Positions 45,395 through 54,500 are shown, counted from the stretch's first letter. The stretch is DNA of 64,000 nt from Geodermatophilus bullaregiensis (GCF_016907675.1 NZ_JAFBCJ010000001.1:310001-374000); one strand, 5' to 3'. Program-made: numbers and translations. The notes: a model not told the origin generated them from the sequence alone.

Positions 45395-48025
45395 ATGTCG
45401 GCGTCCGAGTTCGACCAGACCACAGCACGGCCCCCCGAGGCGCCGCGCATCAACGTCCTGGCCCTCCCCTCACCCACGACGACCCGGTCATTCCTCCTCG
45501 TGACTGCTCTGCTGACCGCCGGTCTATTCGTGGGCACGTGGCTGCACAACGCACTGCCAGTCGGTGACACGTGGGTTCGGACCGTCGCCGCGTGCGAGCA
45601 GGAGGCGGGGGTCTCAACCGACGCCGCCAGCTTAGAAGACAGTGTCGACCGGCAGCGTGAGCTGGCCGCCTGCACCGGTCCCGTCGAGTGGGTCCGGGCA
45701 GCGTGGTCGGCTGGCGGCCTGCTCCTGGCCGGGACGGGGGGTCTGGTGCTTCTCTACGCCATCCCGCCCACGCTCCGGCGGCGGCGCCGGATGCGGGATG
45801 TCGGTCCTAACCGACTAGCGGGGACGCACCGGCGATTCATCGAACTCTCTGCCGAAGCCGGACTGGACCCACCACCGCGGCTGGTCACAGGCCACTCGAG
45901 CCAAGTGGACGCCTTCAGCTTCGGCGCTCCCGGCCAGTACGTCGTCGCGCTCCCCAAGAAGGTGGCGGCGAGCTGGCGCGACCCCACGAGTTTCGACCCG
46001 CTGATCCGGCACGAGCTCGCCCACATCGCCCACCACGACGTGCCGATCGCGTGGTTGTCCCGCTCCCTCCTCTACGCCCTGGTGCCTCTTCTCGCCGCGC
46101 CCGTGTTGATTGGCCTGATTGTCGGCGAGATCTCTCTCGTGCTCGAGTTCGCGGTGCGGGCCGCACTGCTGGCGGGCGTGGCGATACTGATCGCACGAGC
46201 GATCCTGCGGTCGCGTGAGTACGACGCGGACCTGCGTGCCGCCGGTACGGCGGGTGGGCCGGCTCCTCTGCAGGCCCTCCTGCGCTCCGCCCGTCCAGCG
46301 CCGGGAACACGAAGGGCATGGGGACGCGCCCTGGCCAACCACCCGGATCCGGTCGACCGTGCCGCGGTGCTGGAGCGGCCCGAGCTGCGCGCCGGCGTCC
46401 CCTTCCTCGACGGGCTTGCCGCGGCCTTCCTGACCGCACTGAGCGCACCTCTGCTGAAGACCCTGCTGATCACCTTCCTGGCGCCCGTCGGCCTGACCCA
46501 AATAGCCGTGGCCCTGGCACATGTCGCCGTCGGTTCGCTGCTGGGGGCCACCATCGGTCTGGCCCTGGCTCGCCAAGCCCTGATCGCGCGCACCTCCGAC
46601 GTCCGGGTCCGTGTGTTTCCCGTTGCGTCGGGAGTTGCGGTCGGGTTGGTGCTGGGGCAGCTGGCGTCCTTGGCCGAAGCCGCCTTGGGGCCCGCACGGT
46701 CTCTGGAGCGCCCGGCCTGGCTGCTGAGCAGTGCGGCGCTCGGGCTGGGGGCCACGGTGCTCGTTGCGGCAGTCAGTGAGCTCTGGGCGGACGTGGCCTG
46801 CGTGTTCCGCCGTCCACGGAGTGCCTGGCTCATCGCCGTCGGGCTAGGTAGCGTCGTCTTCGCGACGGTCCTGTGGATGGCCGATGTCCTACGGACGTCG
46901 TACTCGCTGGGCGGGTGGTTGCTGGCCAGCGGGACGGTGGCCGGAACCATCGGTGCCCGGCTCCCCGGCGTGGTCGCTCTGCTGCTGGGGATCGGGGTGG
47001 CCCTGCTGCTCGCGCTTCGAAGGCGCGCCGGTACCACTCCCGGCTGGCTGATCGAGCAGACGAACCGGCCACCGTGGCCGCGGGACGGACGCCGCCTCGG
47101 CTCCACGGTCGTCTTGGTCGCCCTGCTGTGCGGTGCCGTCGGCGCCCTCACCGTCGTGGGTCTCGTCGTGCTGTTCCCCTCCGGGAACGCGAGCGATGTG
47201 GAGCGCCGCTTCTACGGCTCGCTGTGGGTCGCCGCCGTAGCAGGCCTCGCGGCGGCACTCGCACTGACGGCAGCGGTGCCACGTCGCGGACCGGCGCTGG
47301 CGCTGTCGGCGGCGCCCCTGGCGTCGCTGGTGTCGGCGTCCGGGCTGCTGGCCGTCGGGATGGCGCGAGGCGTGGACGTGTCCCTGGGCATGGCCGCGGT
47401 GGCCGTGCTGCCTCCGCTGGGCATGGGGCTGGCGCTGGTGGCTGGTACAGCGGGGCTCGCCCTGCTGGACAGTCGGCACCGCGCTGCCGCTGGAGTCAGG
47501 CCGACGCTGGTGGGCGGCGGAATCGTGGCCGTTGCGCTGGCGGTCGGCACGGCCGCCGCCTATCCCGCGCTCACGGGCTTCGTCGAGGCGACCCCGGTCG
47601 AACTCGGGGTGGACGACCCGGGGGCCGTCGAGGTATTGGCCTATCTCGACTCCGTGGCTCCGGACGCGGAGCAGCGTCTGATCGCCGCGAGCGAGCAAGC
47701 GGCACAGATCTCGGCGGACCGGTCGCTGGGGTCCGCCGCCATGGCTGATCGACTCAGCGCGGAGCCGGCCGAGGACCTGAGGTCCCTGCTGGAGGACGTA
47801 CGACGGCAGACGCCGCAGGATCCTCGGCTCAGCGCTCTCCACCAGGACGTCGTGGCCGCCGTGGAACTGGAGCTGCGAGCCGTCGAGTCGTTCATTGAGT
47901 ATCTGCGTACCGGCGACCTTGCCGCCAAAACCCGCAGCGACGAGGAGTACCAGCAGGCGGTCGAGCGGCACAGCGCCTGGGCGACGGCATTGAACCAACT
48001 GTCGGCCGACGTAGCGGGCGACTGA
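45395..48025 (+). CDS. Very large multi-spanning M48-family metalloprotease
   Basis: The 876-residue protein is a membrane metallopeptidase. One helix (about 30-50) precedes an external loop with two cysteines (VAACEQEAG and LAACTGP); helix 2 follows at 105-125. The M48 domain then has DAFSFGAPGQYVVALPKKVA, the zinc motif HELAH at 206-210 and the third ligand in SREYDADLRA near 275. Beyond the protease come about ten further helices to residue 740, then a soluble helical C-terminal domain (VEVLAYLDSVAPDAEQRLIA onward). HtpX and Ste24 have about 300-450 residues, so more than half of this chain is extra. No regulator is adjacent. Confidence 0.85.
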   Translation: MSASEFDQTTARPPEAPRINVLALPSPTTTRSFLLVTALLTAGLFVGTWLHNALPVGDTWVRTVAACEQEAGVSTDAASLEDSVDRQRELAACTGPVEWVRAAWSAGGLLLAGTGGLVLLYAIPPTLRRRRRMRDVGPNRLAGTHRRFIELSAEAGLDPPPRLVTGHSSQVDAFSFGAPGQYVVALPKKVAASWRDPTSFDPLIRHELAHIAHHDVPIAWLSRSLLYALVPLLAAPVLIGLIVGEISLVLEFAVRAALLAGVAILIARAILRSREYDADLRAAGTAGGPAPLQALLRSARPAPGTRRAWGRALANHPDPVDRAAVLERPELRAGVPFLDGLAAAFLTALSAPLLKTLLITFLAPVGLTQIAVALAHVAVGSLLGATIGLALARQALIARTSDVRVRVFPVASGVAVGLVLGQLASLAEAALGPARSLERPAWLLSSAALGLGATVLVAAVSELWADVACVFRRPRSAWLIAVGLGSVVFATVLWMADVLRTSYSLGGWLLASGTVAGTIGARLPGVVALLLGIGVALLLALRRRAGTTPGWLIEQTNRPPWPRDGRRLGSTVVLVALLCGAVGALTVVGLVVLFPSGNASDVERRFYGSLWVAAVAGLAAALALTAAVPRRGPALALSAAPLASLVSASGLLAVGMARGVDVSLGMAAVAVLPPLGMGLALVAGTAGLALLDSRHRAAAGVRPTLVGGGIVAVALAVGTAAAYPALTGFVEATPVELGVDDPGAVEVLAYLDSVAPDAEQRLIAASEQAAQISADRSLGSAAMADRLSAEPAEDLRSLLEDVRRQTPQDPRLSALHQDVVAAVELELRAVESFIEYLRTGDLAAKTRSDEEYQQAVERHSAWATALNQLSADVAGD

Positions 48026-48143
48026 TCGCTCCTGCGACGGGAGAACCCCAGCAGCGCTAGTTCCGTCGGTCAGAGTCGGCGTCGGCGTCACACGTAAAAC
48101 CATGGCTGAACACAACCGGGCGACAAGGAGGTCCTGCGGTGTC

Positions 48144-48240
48144 GCTCCCCGGATTGGACTCGAACCAATAAGCGCGATTGGCCGGTCGCACCTCACCGCT
48201 GCTACTCCTTCGTGGCCAATGTAGCCCTCTTACCAAGAGG
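48144..48240 (-). other. tRNA-like 3' end beside an integrase remnant
   Basis: On the reverse strand ATTGG-TTCGAGT-CCAAT (48169-48153) is a perfect T-arm, followed by the acceptor-like CCGGGGAGC. Farther upstream, CCTCTTGGTAAGAGG (48240-48226) looks like a D-arm. An acceptor 5' strand matching CCGGGGA and a normal 7-base anticodon loop are missing, and a 7-bp ATTGGCC/GGCCAAT repeat lies in their place. I therefore do not call a functional tRNA. It is either a decayed tRNA or an attachment-site half. Confidence 0.45.
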
Positions 48241-48342
48241 TCTTTCACAGCCGATCACGCCGTTGCAAACCCGTCCACACCCCTGTTCACCCTGAATCGA
48301 TGGGGGAAAACGGAGCTGAAGTGAGGCGCCACGGGACGTCCG

Positions 48343-48660
48343 CCGCTGGCTCTGGGCACCGTCGGCGCCATCCGCTACTACAAGACCGCCACCGGCTTCC
48401 GCGCCCGCGTGCTCGTCCGGGATTACGACGACCGGGTTCGGGCGTGGAGCGGCGCGCGGCGAGCAAGACCGCCGCCGAGCAGGCACTGAAGCTGGCCTTG
48501 CGCGACCGCACCCCAATCCAGGCCCGCGGCGAGTCACCGCCGACAGCCGGGTGACCGTGCTGGCCGATGCCTGGTACGCCGGACTGACCGACCTCTCCCC
48601 CAACACCCTGCAGGCCTACCGCGACCGCCTCGACCGCCAGCTCCTCCCTCGCCTGGGATG
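48343..48660 (+). pseudogene. Tyrosine integrase N-terminal remnant
   Basis: Three frames read in order give LGTVGAIRYYKTATGFRARV, then LVRDYDDRVR; next VERRAASKTAAEQALKLALR; then VTVLADAWYAGLTDLSPNTL, QAYRDRLDRQLLPRLG. This is the arm-binding and SAM-like core-binding part of actinobacterial phage-type integrases. At least two frameshifts are needed. The catalytic domain with R-H-R-Y is missing because homology stops abruptly at 48660. It lies 100 bases from the tRNA-like sequence, as expected for an integrated element. Confidence 0.7.
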
Positions 48661-48697
48661 TGTCGAGAGGGGCTGTGGACCCGGCACCGAAACAGGA

Positions 48698-48732
48698 GTC
48701 CGACACCCGCTCTCGGCGTGCGGGTGTCGGAC
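48698..48732. terminator. 13-bp perfect hairpin after the integrase remnant
   Basis: GTCCGACACCCGC (48698-48710) pairs with 48720-48732 over a 9-base loop. It may be a terminator left from the lost element. Confidence 0.5.
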
Positions 48733-48989
48733 CGTAGACTGGCCAGCTACGACCGTCGGGCGTGTACAGCACGGGCACCCCGGGTCGGTAGAGCCCATCG
48801 ACGACGACGGCTGGCGTGATGTCGTCCACCCAGGCGGGGTGCGGTCCTCGCGGACCCGGAAGCCCCCACCCTCGTGAGGCGACCCCGCCGCCCGCTCATC
48901 TGGAGTGGCGGGGGCCCGACCGCGGCAGTCCCCTGGAGGACGCAGCGGCTGGTCGGGGACGTGCTGAGGCTCTCCGTCAGGAGCCGCCG

Positions 48990-49708
48990 CGCCCCGTCTC
49001 GGGGTGCCGGCTGTCGCCGGGGGCTGCGCGCCGAGGAGTTCGCCGGTGGTCACGAGGTGGTCGGCGATGTCGCGGACCCTACGGTTGGTGTTCGTCGACG
49101 CCTAGACGATCCGCTGGAAGGCCTGGTCGGGGGTGAGCTCGTAGCGCTCGATGAGCACGCCCTTGGCCTGGTCGATCACTGCACGCGACTTGAGCGCGAG
49201 CTAAAAGCTGGTTTCCGACCGCGACCGCGACCGCGGCGTAGGGGCGAACCGGGTGGCCGTCGCCCGGCTGTGAGCGTCGAAGGCGTCGGCCTGCCGGGCG
49301 TAGATGTTCAGCGCGCCGCTGACCTGGTGCTCCTCGTCGACGGCCAGCGTGAGCCTCAGCGAGCTGAGGCAGCCGCGCTCGACCGCGCGTGGCAGGTAGC
49401 GCAGCCACCGGGTGTCGGTGACCGCGGTGAGCTCACCGGTACGGGCGGCGTACAGGCAGAATCCGTGGACGCGATCGAACTGGCGCGCGTCGAGGTCAGA
49501 GCCAGCTGACTGGTCTACACCGCCGTTCTGGGCTGGTCCTCGACCAGCAGGGTCACCGACGTTTCGGTGTGGCAGGCATCACCGTCTTGGTCAGGTCGGC
49601 CACCGTTTGCAGCAGGTCCTCCATCGTCAGCTCCCGCGGCGAGAACCGGGCCAGCCGCTCCAGCGCCTCGTCGGCGTTCGCCGGTTGCGGGTCCTGGCTG
49701 CTGGCCAT
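48990..49708 (-). pseudogene. GAF-ANTAR regulator pseudogene
   Basis: From the ATG at 49708 the reverse strand reads ANADEALERLARFSPRELTM. In shifted frames it continues ETSVTLLVEDQPRTAV, SDLDARQFDRVHGFCLYAAR, TRWLRYLPRAVERGCLSSLR and LTLAVDEEHQVSGALNIYAR. The ANTAR part is LALKSRAVIDQAKGVLIERY, then ELTPDQAFQRIV, stop, and VRDIADHLVTTGELLG. Two in-frame TAG codons (near 49203 and 49104) and at least two frameshifts disable it. ANTAR domains bind paired hairpins in nascent RNA to prevent termination. An intact relative lies just upstream at 49843. Confidence 0.8.
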
Positions 49709-49842
49709 GGCACGGCCTCCGGTCTGATGCACCGGGGCGGGTGAACTCGGCCGCGGACCCCGATCCGGCGTCCGTGCTGGCGCGGTACGCCGTGATCTGG
49801 ACCCACGGTCGGCGCCGGGTCGTCCCCGCGCCTGTCCGAGGG

Positions 49843-50559
49843 CTACGCCGCGAGGGTGTCGAGGGGGATCTCGCGTTCGACCACGCGTCGGGCGAGTTCG
49901 TCGAGGTCCTCGCCGTGCGCATAGGCGTGGGCCCTCAGGAGCGCCAGCGCGTCGGTGCTGCTGACGTCGAGAGCGGCGTTGAGGACACCCATGGCCATCC
50001 AGACCACCGATCGCCGCTCGGCGGCCGGTGCGTCCAACCACACCGGCCCGTCGCTGTGCGGACGAGCCGCCCGGCTGTGCGCCCGGAGCACCGCGGTCAC
50101 CTCGGCGCCGATCTCCAGCGCGTCCGCGAGGCTGAGCGCGGTGACGCCCCCCGGTGGGACCGTGTAGAGGTCCAGCGCCCCGACGCCGCGCAGCTCGTCC
50201 TCCAGCGGCAGTGAGATGACCCCGCGGATCGGCGTCCGGGTCACCAGCCCGTCGTAGAACGCCGGCCACCGGGACCGGATGGTCGCCTCGTCCGCCACCT
50301 GGGCACGGCCCTCGGCGTGCGCGGACAGACACGGCCCCGCACCCGCGGTGAACTGCAGCCGCTCCGCGGTGGCCGCCACAGGATCACTGGCACCCAACGG
50401 CAGCCGCCGGTCCTCGGCGAAGAACAGGCTGATGCCCGCGCCATCGACCGGCAGCACCCGGGCACACGCCCGCGCCAGCCGCTCGGGCAGCAGCTCCGGA
50501 CCGGCCAGCTCGACCGCCGCCTCGGCGACCGCCGCCCGGAACTCCTCGACGACCGTCAC
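49843..50559 (-). CDS. GAF-ANTAR RNA-binding antiterminator regulator
   Basis: The 238-residue protein has an N-terminal GAF sensor (LPVDGAGISLFFAEDRRLPL, LQFTAGAGPCLSAHAEGRAQ, TPIRGVISLPLEDELRGVGA). It ends in an ANTAR-type three-helix segment (AERRSVVWMAMGVLNAALDV, then ALALLRAHAYAHGEDLDELA). The ANTAR consensus is looser than usual: the Q-A-K-G core reads MAMG. The GTG at 50559 follows AGGAGGGCT, which I prefer to the longer reading from 50604. It may signal stress to transcripts elsewhere. The broken relative downstream suggests one of the two was redundant. Confidence 0.8.
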   Translation of the reverse strand: MTVVEEFRAAVAEAAVELAGPELLPERLARACARVLPVDGAGISLFFAEDRRLPLGASDPVAATAERLQFTAGAGPCLSAHAEGRAQVADEATIRSRWPAFYDGLVTRTPIRGVISLPLEDELRGVGALDLYTVPPGGVTALSLADALEIGAEVTAVLRAHSRAARPHSDGPVWLDAPAAERRSVVWMAMGVLNAALDVSSTDALALLRAHAYAHGEDLDELARRVVEREIPLDTLAA

Positions 50560-50981
50560 AGCCCTCCTACCCTCCCAGGACCGACCACCGTCGGCGCACG
50601 ACACCGACGGCGAGCTCCGTCAGCCCGCGCTGCACAGCATGACCGCTCACGCACACCACCGCGCCACGGACCAGGACCGCCACGGACCCAACGCCAGAAC
50701 CGCAGGACCGCCTACGGACACGTCCTCCCGCGGATGTCGCCTCGTGAGACGTCGGACCTCACCAGGCACATGCTCACCGGGCTTCGGGGCCCTGGTCGGC
50801 GATCCGTGGCGTCGGCGTGACCAGGTCGCCGGGCACCGCCGAGAGCGGGTCACCGCGCCGGGGTGCAGCCAGCAACGATGCGGTGACCCGGAAGGCGCAG
50901 GCCCCACGTCATCCGACCGGCAGGCACGGTGCGGCACGAGCGCGGCGACCCCCCCGGCGGGGGACCTCGCCACGGCACGCT
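50560..50981. other. Gap without recognisable gene
   Basis: About 420 bases between the GAF-ANTAR promoter and the tartrate-locus terminator. Open frames exist on both strands but are basic low-complexity readings without signatures. Confidence 0.4.
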
Positions 50982-51040
50982 GCCCTGTCCGCGGGCGCCT
51001 CGCCCCCACCTGGCGAGGCGCGGCAGCACCCGCGGACAGG
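50982..51040 (-). terminator. Compound hairpin terminator of the tartrate locus
   Basis: An outer 13-bp stem (50982-50994 with 51028-51040) encloses an immediately stacked 9-bp stem (50995-51003 with 51011-51019). It lies 6 bases beyond the stop of the dehydratase gene. Confidence 0.65.
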
Positions 51041-51046
51041 GCTCGG

Positions 51047-52213
51047 TCACTCGTGGAGCCTGCGCAACACGGCATGGAAGGCCTTCTTGCCCTCGAAGCC
51101 GATGCCCGGGATCTCGGTGAGTCCGACTCGACTGTCGCGGACCACGGCATCGTCGGCGAAGCCGCCGGTCGGCTGGAACTCCCCGGGGTAGGACTCGTTA
51201 CCGCCGAGCTTGAGGGCGGCGGCGATGTGCAGGGAGAACTGGTGGCCGCCGTGCGGGATGCACCGGCGGGAGGACCAGCCGTGCTCGGCGAGCATCTGCT
51301 GGGTGCGCAGGTACTCGGTGAGGCCGTAGCTGAGGGCAGGGTCGAACTGCAGGTAGTCCCGGTCCGGGCGCATGCCGCCGTAGCGGATGAGGTTGCGGGC
51401 GTCCTGGACGGAGAACAGGTTCTCGCCCGTCGCGATGGAGCCGCTGTAGTGCTCGGACAACACCGCGTTCAGTCGGTAGTCCAGCGGGTCGCCGACCTCC
51501 TCGTACCAGAAGAGGCCGTAGGGCTCGATCGCGCGGCCGTAGCGCAACGCGGTGTCCAGGTCGAAGCGGCCGTTGACGTCGACCGCCAGCCGGGAGCCAT
51601 CACCGTCGAGGACGTCCAGGACGGCCTCGATGCGCTCGAGGTCCTCCGACAGGTCCGCGCCGCCGATCTTCATCTTCACGACGCGGTAGCCCTGGTCGAG
51701 GAACGCGCGCATCTCGTCCTGCAGGTCGCTCAGACCCTTCCCGGGGGCGTAGTAGCCGCCGGCGGCGTACACGAACACCTCGTCGTCGGGCTGCCCGTCG
51801 CCGTACCGGTCCGACAGGTACCGGTACAACGGCTGGCCGGCGATCTTCGCGGCCAGGTCGAACAGAGCCATGTCGACGACGCCGACGGCGACGGAACGCT
51901 CACCGTGCCCACCGGGCTTCTCGTTGTTCATCATGATCGACCAGGCCCTGGTGGGGTCCAGTTCCCCGGCCTCGTCCAGCAGAGCCTCCGGTTCGGCCGC
52001 CGTGAGCCGCGGCAGGATCCGCCGACGGAGGATCTCCCCGGCGCTGTAGCGGCCGTTGGAGTTGAAGCCGTAGCCGACCACCGGCTCCCCGTCGCGCACC
52101 ACGTCGCTGACGATCGCCACGATCGAGCAGTCCATCGAGCTGAAGTCGATCCACGCGTTGCGGATCGAGGAGCTGATCGGGACGACCCCTTCGTGGACTG
52201 ACTGGATCCTCAC
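51047..52213 (-). CDS. Enolase-superfamily dehydratase, D-tartrate-dehydratase-like
   Basis: The 388-residue protein belongs to the mandelate racemase group of the enolase superfamily. YRVVKMKIGG holds the K-x-K base, LAVDVNGRFDLDTA the first metal Asp, LFWYEEVGDPLDY the second ligand and SIATGENLFS the third. The C-terminal CIPHGGHQFSLHIAAALKLG supplies the catalytic His, as in tartrate dehydratase (TarD). It would dehydrate a sugar acid or tartrate to a 2-oxoacid. A tartrate-dehydrogenase relic upstream supports tartrate. The GTG start follows GGAGGACGTGCA and overlaps the previous stop as GTGA. Confidence 0.85.
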   Translation of the reverse strand: MRIQSVHEGVVPISSSIRNAWIDFSSMDCSIVAIVSDVVRDGEPVVGYGFNSNGRYSAGEILRRRILPRLTAAEPEALLDEAGELDPTRAWSIMMNNEKPGGHGERSVAVGVVDMALFDLAAKIAGQPLYRYLSDRYGDGQPDDEVFVYAAGGYYAPGKGLSDLQDEMRAFLDQGYRVVKMKIGGADLSEDLERIEAVLDVLDGDGSRLAVDVNGRFDLDTALRYGRAIEPYGLFWYEEVGDPLDYRLNAVLSEHYSGSIATGENLFSVQDARNLIRYGGMRPDRDYLQFDPALSYGLTEYLRTQQMLAEHGWSSRRCIPHGGHQFSLHIAAALKLGGNESYPGEFQPTGGFADDAVVRDSRVGLTEIPGIGFEGKKAFHAVLRRLHE

Positions 52214-52491
52214 TGCACGTCCTCCGTTCGGGAATGGGATCTGGGCGCTGCGGTGGGCCGCTCGGCGGCGAGGCACTCCACCGTCTCCCGCAACTCGTGA
52301 GCCTCGCGGTCGCGCAGGGTCTCGACGAGCATCTGGTGGCCGATGAGTGCACCGGCCTCCTCAGCGAGACGACGCGAGAGGATGAGGTTCCGGCTGGGGT
52401 GGGCGTCGTCCACGTCGGCCGGGGCGAGCACCTGCTGCAACCCCGGTCGGCGGTGACGACCAGCGCCCGGGTGTCCGGCTCCCCCGCTCAT
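52210..52491 (-). CDS. Short coupled protein of unknown function in the tartrate locus
   Basis: The 93-residue reading begins at an ATG overlapping the previous stop (ATGA) and ends overlapping the next start (GTGA), so it is translationally coupled on both sides. Its second half, RNLILSRRLAEEAGALIGHQ, then MLVETLRDREAHELRETVEC, looks like a real helical protein. The first 20 residues look coding in another frame (DTRALVVTADRG), so it may be the tail of a longer, frameshifted gene. I do not recognise the family. Confidence 0.45.
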   Translation of the reverse strand: MSGGAGHPGAGRHRRPGLQQVLAPADVDDAHPSRNLILSRRLAEEAGALIGHQMLVETLRDREAHELRETVECLAAERPTAAPRSHSRTEDVQ

Positions 52492-53323
52492 GCGCCCACG
52501 CCGGCCGGGGTGCCCGCCCGGTCGAGAACCGCGCGCGTGGAGCCGGCGGTGTCCGCCGTTCCGCCGAGGTCGGCGGTGCCAACGGCGTCGGCCAGCGCGC
52601 CGAAGGCGGCGGCGGGCAGCTCGGCGCTGGCGTCGGGGTGTCCCAGGTGGTCGAGCATCATGACCGCCGACCGGATGGCGCCCAGCGGGTCGGCCTCGCC
52701 CCGCCCGGCGACGTCGGGATCCGAGCCGTGGACCGGCTCGAACATCGACGGGAACTCGCGCTCGGGGTCGAGGTCGGCCGCCGGCGCGACGCCGATGCTG
52801 CCGGTCACCGCGTAGGTGGACGACGCGGGTGACGCCCGTGCGGGGTGAAGACCGCCTCCTGCACCGCCAGTTCGTCGGCGGTGCCGCGGCCCAGCCGGCC
52901 GCCGGTCTCGGAGTACTCGCCCTCGACGTTCTCCCGGACCACGACGAGGTCGACGCCCCCCGCGCCGGTGGAGCGCAGCGAGTTGGGTACGCCGGCGAGC
53001 ACTGTGACCGGGCGCAGGTCGACGTACTGCTGAAAGGTGCGCCGGATCGGGATGAGCAGCCCCCACAGGGACACGTGGTCGGGCACGCCAGGCCAGCCGA
53101 CCGCACCCCACAGCACCGCGTCGTGGTGGCGGATCCGGTCCAGGCCGTCGTCGGGCATCATCGCGCCTTCGACCAGGTACCGCTCGCAGGACCAGTCGAA
53201 GGAGTCGTCGGCGAACTTCATGCCGTGGCGGCGGCCGACGGCGTCGAGCAGCGCCTGAGCGGGAGGCAGCACCTCGGCGCCGATGCCATCACCGGGGACG
53301 AGGGCGATGCGGTGGCGCGTCAT
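52488..53323 (-). pseudogene. Tartrate dehydrogenase-like gene with internal deletion
   Basis: From the ATG at 53323 the reverse strand encodes HRIALVPGDGIGAEVLPPAQ, then LLIPIRRTFQQYVDLRP and VDLVVVRENVEGEYSETGGR, the start of the tartrate/isopropylmalate dehydrogenase fold. After VFTPHG the frame is lost. The gene resumes in another frame at STYAVTGSIGVAPAADLDPE, then FPSMFEPVHGSDPDVAGRGE. About 110-120 residues with the metal-binding aspartates are missing. Tartrate dehydrogenase needs these to oxidise tartrate or D-malate, so this copy should be inactive. Confidence 0.75.
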
Positions 53324-53394
53324 GGGTCCAGTGGACCGGGCTCCGCCTCGCAGGTCCAAGACGTAGATCCTCGTCTCTCGACAGGTTGCGCCTA

Positions 53395-54288
53395 TCAGCC
53401 GGACGGGTCCCCGACCGCCTGCGTCAGCTCGAGGAAGGCCGCGGCGGCCGGGCTGAGCCGGCCTGACCGGTACACCAGAGACACCTGAAGGACGTCAGGG
53501 CAGTCCAGCGCGCGGACGGCTGCACCGGCCGACCGGGCGAGTGCCTGCCACGAGTCAGGGACGATGGCGATCCCGACCCCTGTCAGCACGAGCGGCAACA
53601 CCGCCTCCCGGTGCTCCACCTCGACCGCGAACCGGATGTCGGGGGTCTGCCGGCGCACCGTGTCAGCCACCCGGCGCATCCCGGTCCCCTGCTGGCCGAC
53701 GATGAGCGCGCGGCCGGCGAGATCGGCCGGGCGCACGGGGTCCCCGGCCGGCAGCGCCGCCGCGTCCTTCGCCAGGAGGGCGAAGCGCTGGGTCTCCAGG
53801 TGCAGGACCATCAGCTCCGGCGACGCCGGCGCGGAGGGAGCGGTGGCCACCAACCCGAGTTCGGCGGCGCCGGTGGCGAGCATCTCCTGCACGTCGGTGG
53901 GCGTGCTCGCTCCGCGGACGGTGAGCTGCACCAACGGATGCCGGCCAGCGAAGGCGGCGATCATGCCGGTGAGCGGGCTGACCGACTGCGAGGGCATCGT
54001 CGCGATGATCAACTCACCGCCCAGCAGTCCCTCGACGGCCTCCACGGTCGCCCGGGCCAGGTCCAGTCCGCGCATCACCTCGCGGGCAGGACCGATCAGT
54101 GCCCGTCCGGCAGCGGTGAGCACCAGACGCCGTCCGGTGCGGTGGAACAGCTGACTGCCGAGGTCCCGCTCCAGCACCCGCAGCGCCTGGGAGACCGAGG
54201 GCTGGGCGACGTAGAGCTGCTCGGCCGCCCGGTGCACGCTGCCGGCGTCGACCACGGCGAGGAAGTACCGCAGCTGCCGGGTGTCCAC
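53395..54288 (-). CDS. LysR-family transcriptional regulator
   Basis: The 297-residue protein has the LysR helix-turn-helix at 1-60 (DTRQLRYFLAVVDAGSVHRA, then QPSVSQALRVLERDLGSQLF) and a periplasmic-binding-like effector domain. The GTG at 54288 follows GGAGGTGGACC. It lies 71 bases upstream of the tartrate dehydrogenase relic on the same strand, so it may control the tartrate locus, although LysR genes are more often divergent from their targets. Confidence 0.9.
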   Translation of the reverse strand: MDTRQLRYFLAVVDAGSVHRAAEQLYVAQPSVSQALRVLERDLGSQLFHRTGRRLVLTAAGRALIGPAREVMRGLDLARATVEAVEGLLGGELIIATMPSQSVSPLTGMIAAFAGRHPLVQLTVRGASTPTDVQEMLATGAAELGLVATAPSAPASPELMVLHLETQRFALLAKDAAALPAGDPVRPADLAGRALIVGQQGTGMRRVADTVRRQTPDIRFAVEVEHREAVLPLVLTGVGIAIVPDSWQALARSAGAAVRALDCPDVLQVSLVYRSGRLSPAAAAFLELTQAVGDPSG

Positions 54289-54500
54289 GGTCCACCTCCG
54301 CTGACAGGGGACGCCCATCACCTTGCCAGCAACCTGATCCTTGACCGATGCGCGCTTGGGCGGTCTCAGCGGCTGCCGATGTGACGGGCGGCACGAAGCG
54401 TCGTCCGCGCGCCCAGTCCCCGAGGGGGGCGCCGTGTCCGATGCCTGGCCTCGAGGAAGCCGACGCGTGGTCAGGTGGAGTGTGAGCGGGTGCCCGGCCG

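Noticed and set aside
48144..48240. Functional tRNA
   Set aside because: T-arm and D-arm-like pieces exist, but there is no matching 5' acceptor strand and no normal anticodon arm.
48287..48829. Reverse open frame beginning MDDITPAVVVDGLYRPG
   Set aside because: The first 30 residues look plausible but the frame then runs antisense through the integrase remnant and the 48698-48732 hairpin. No ribosome-binding site is present.
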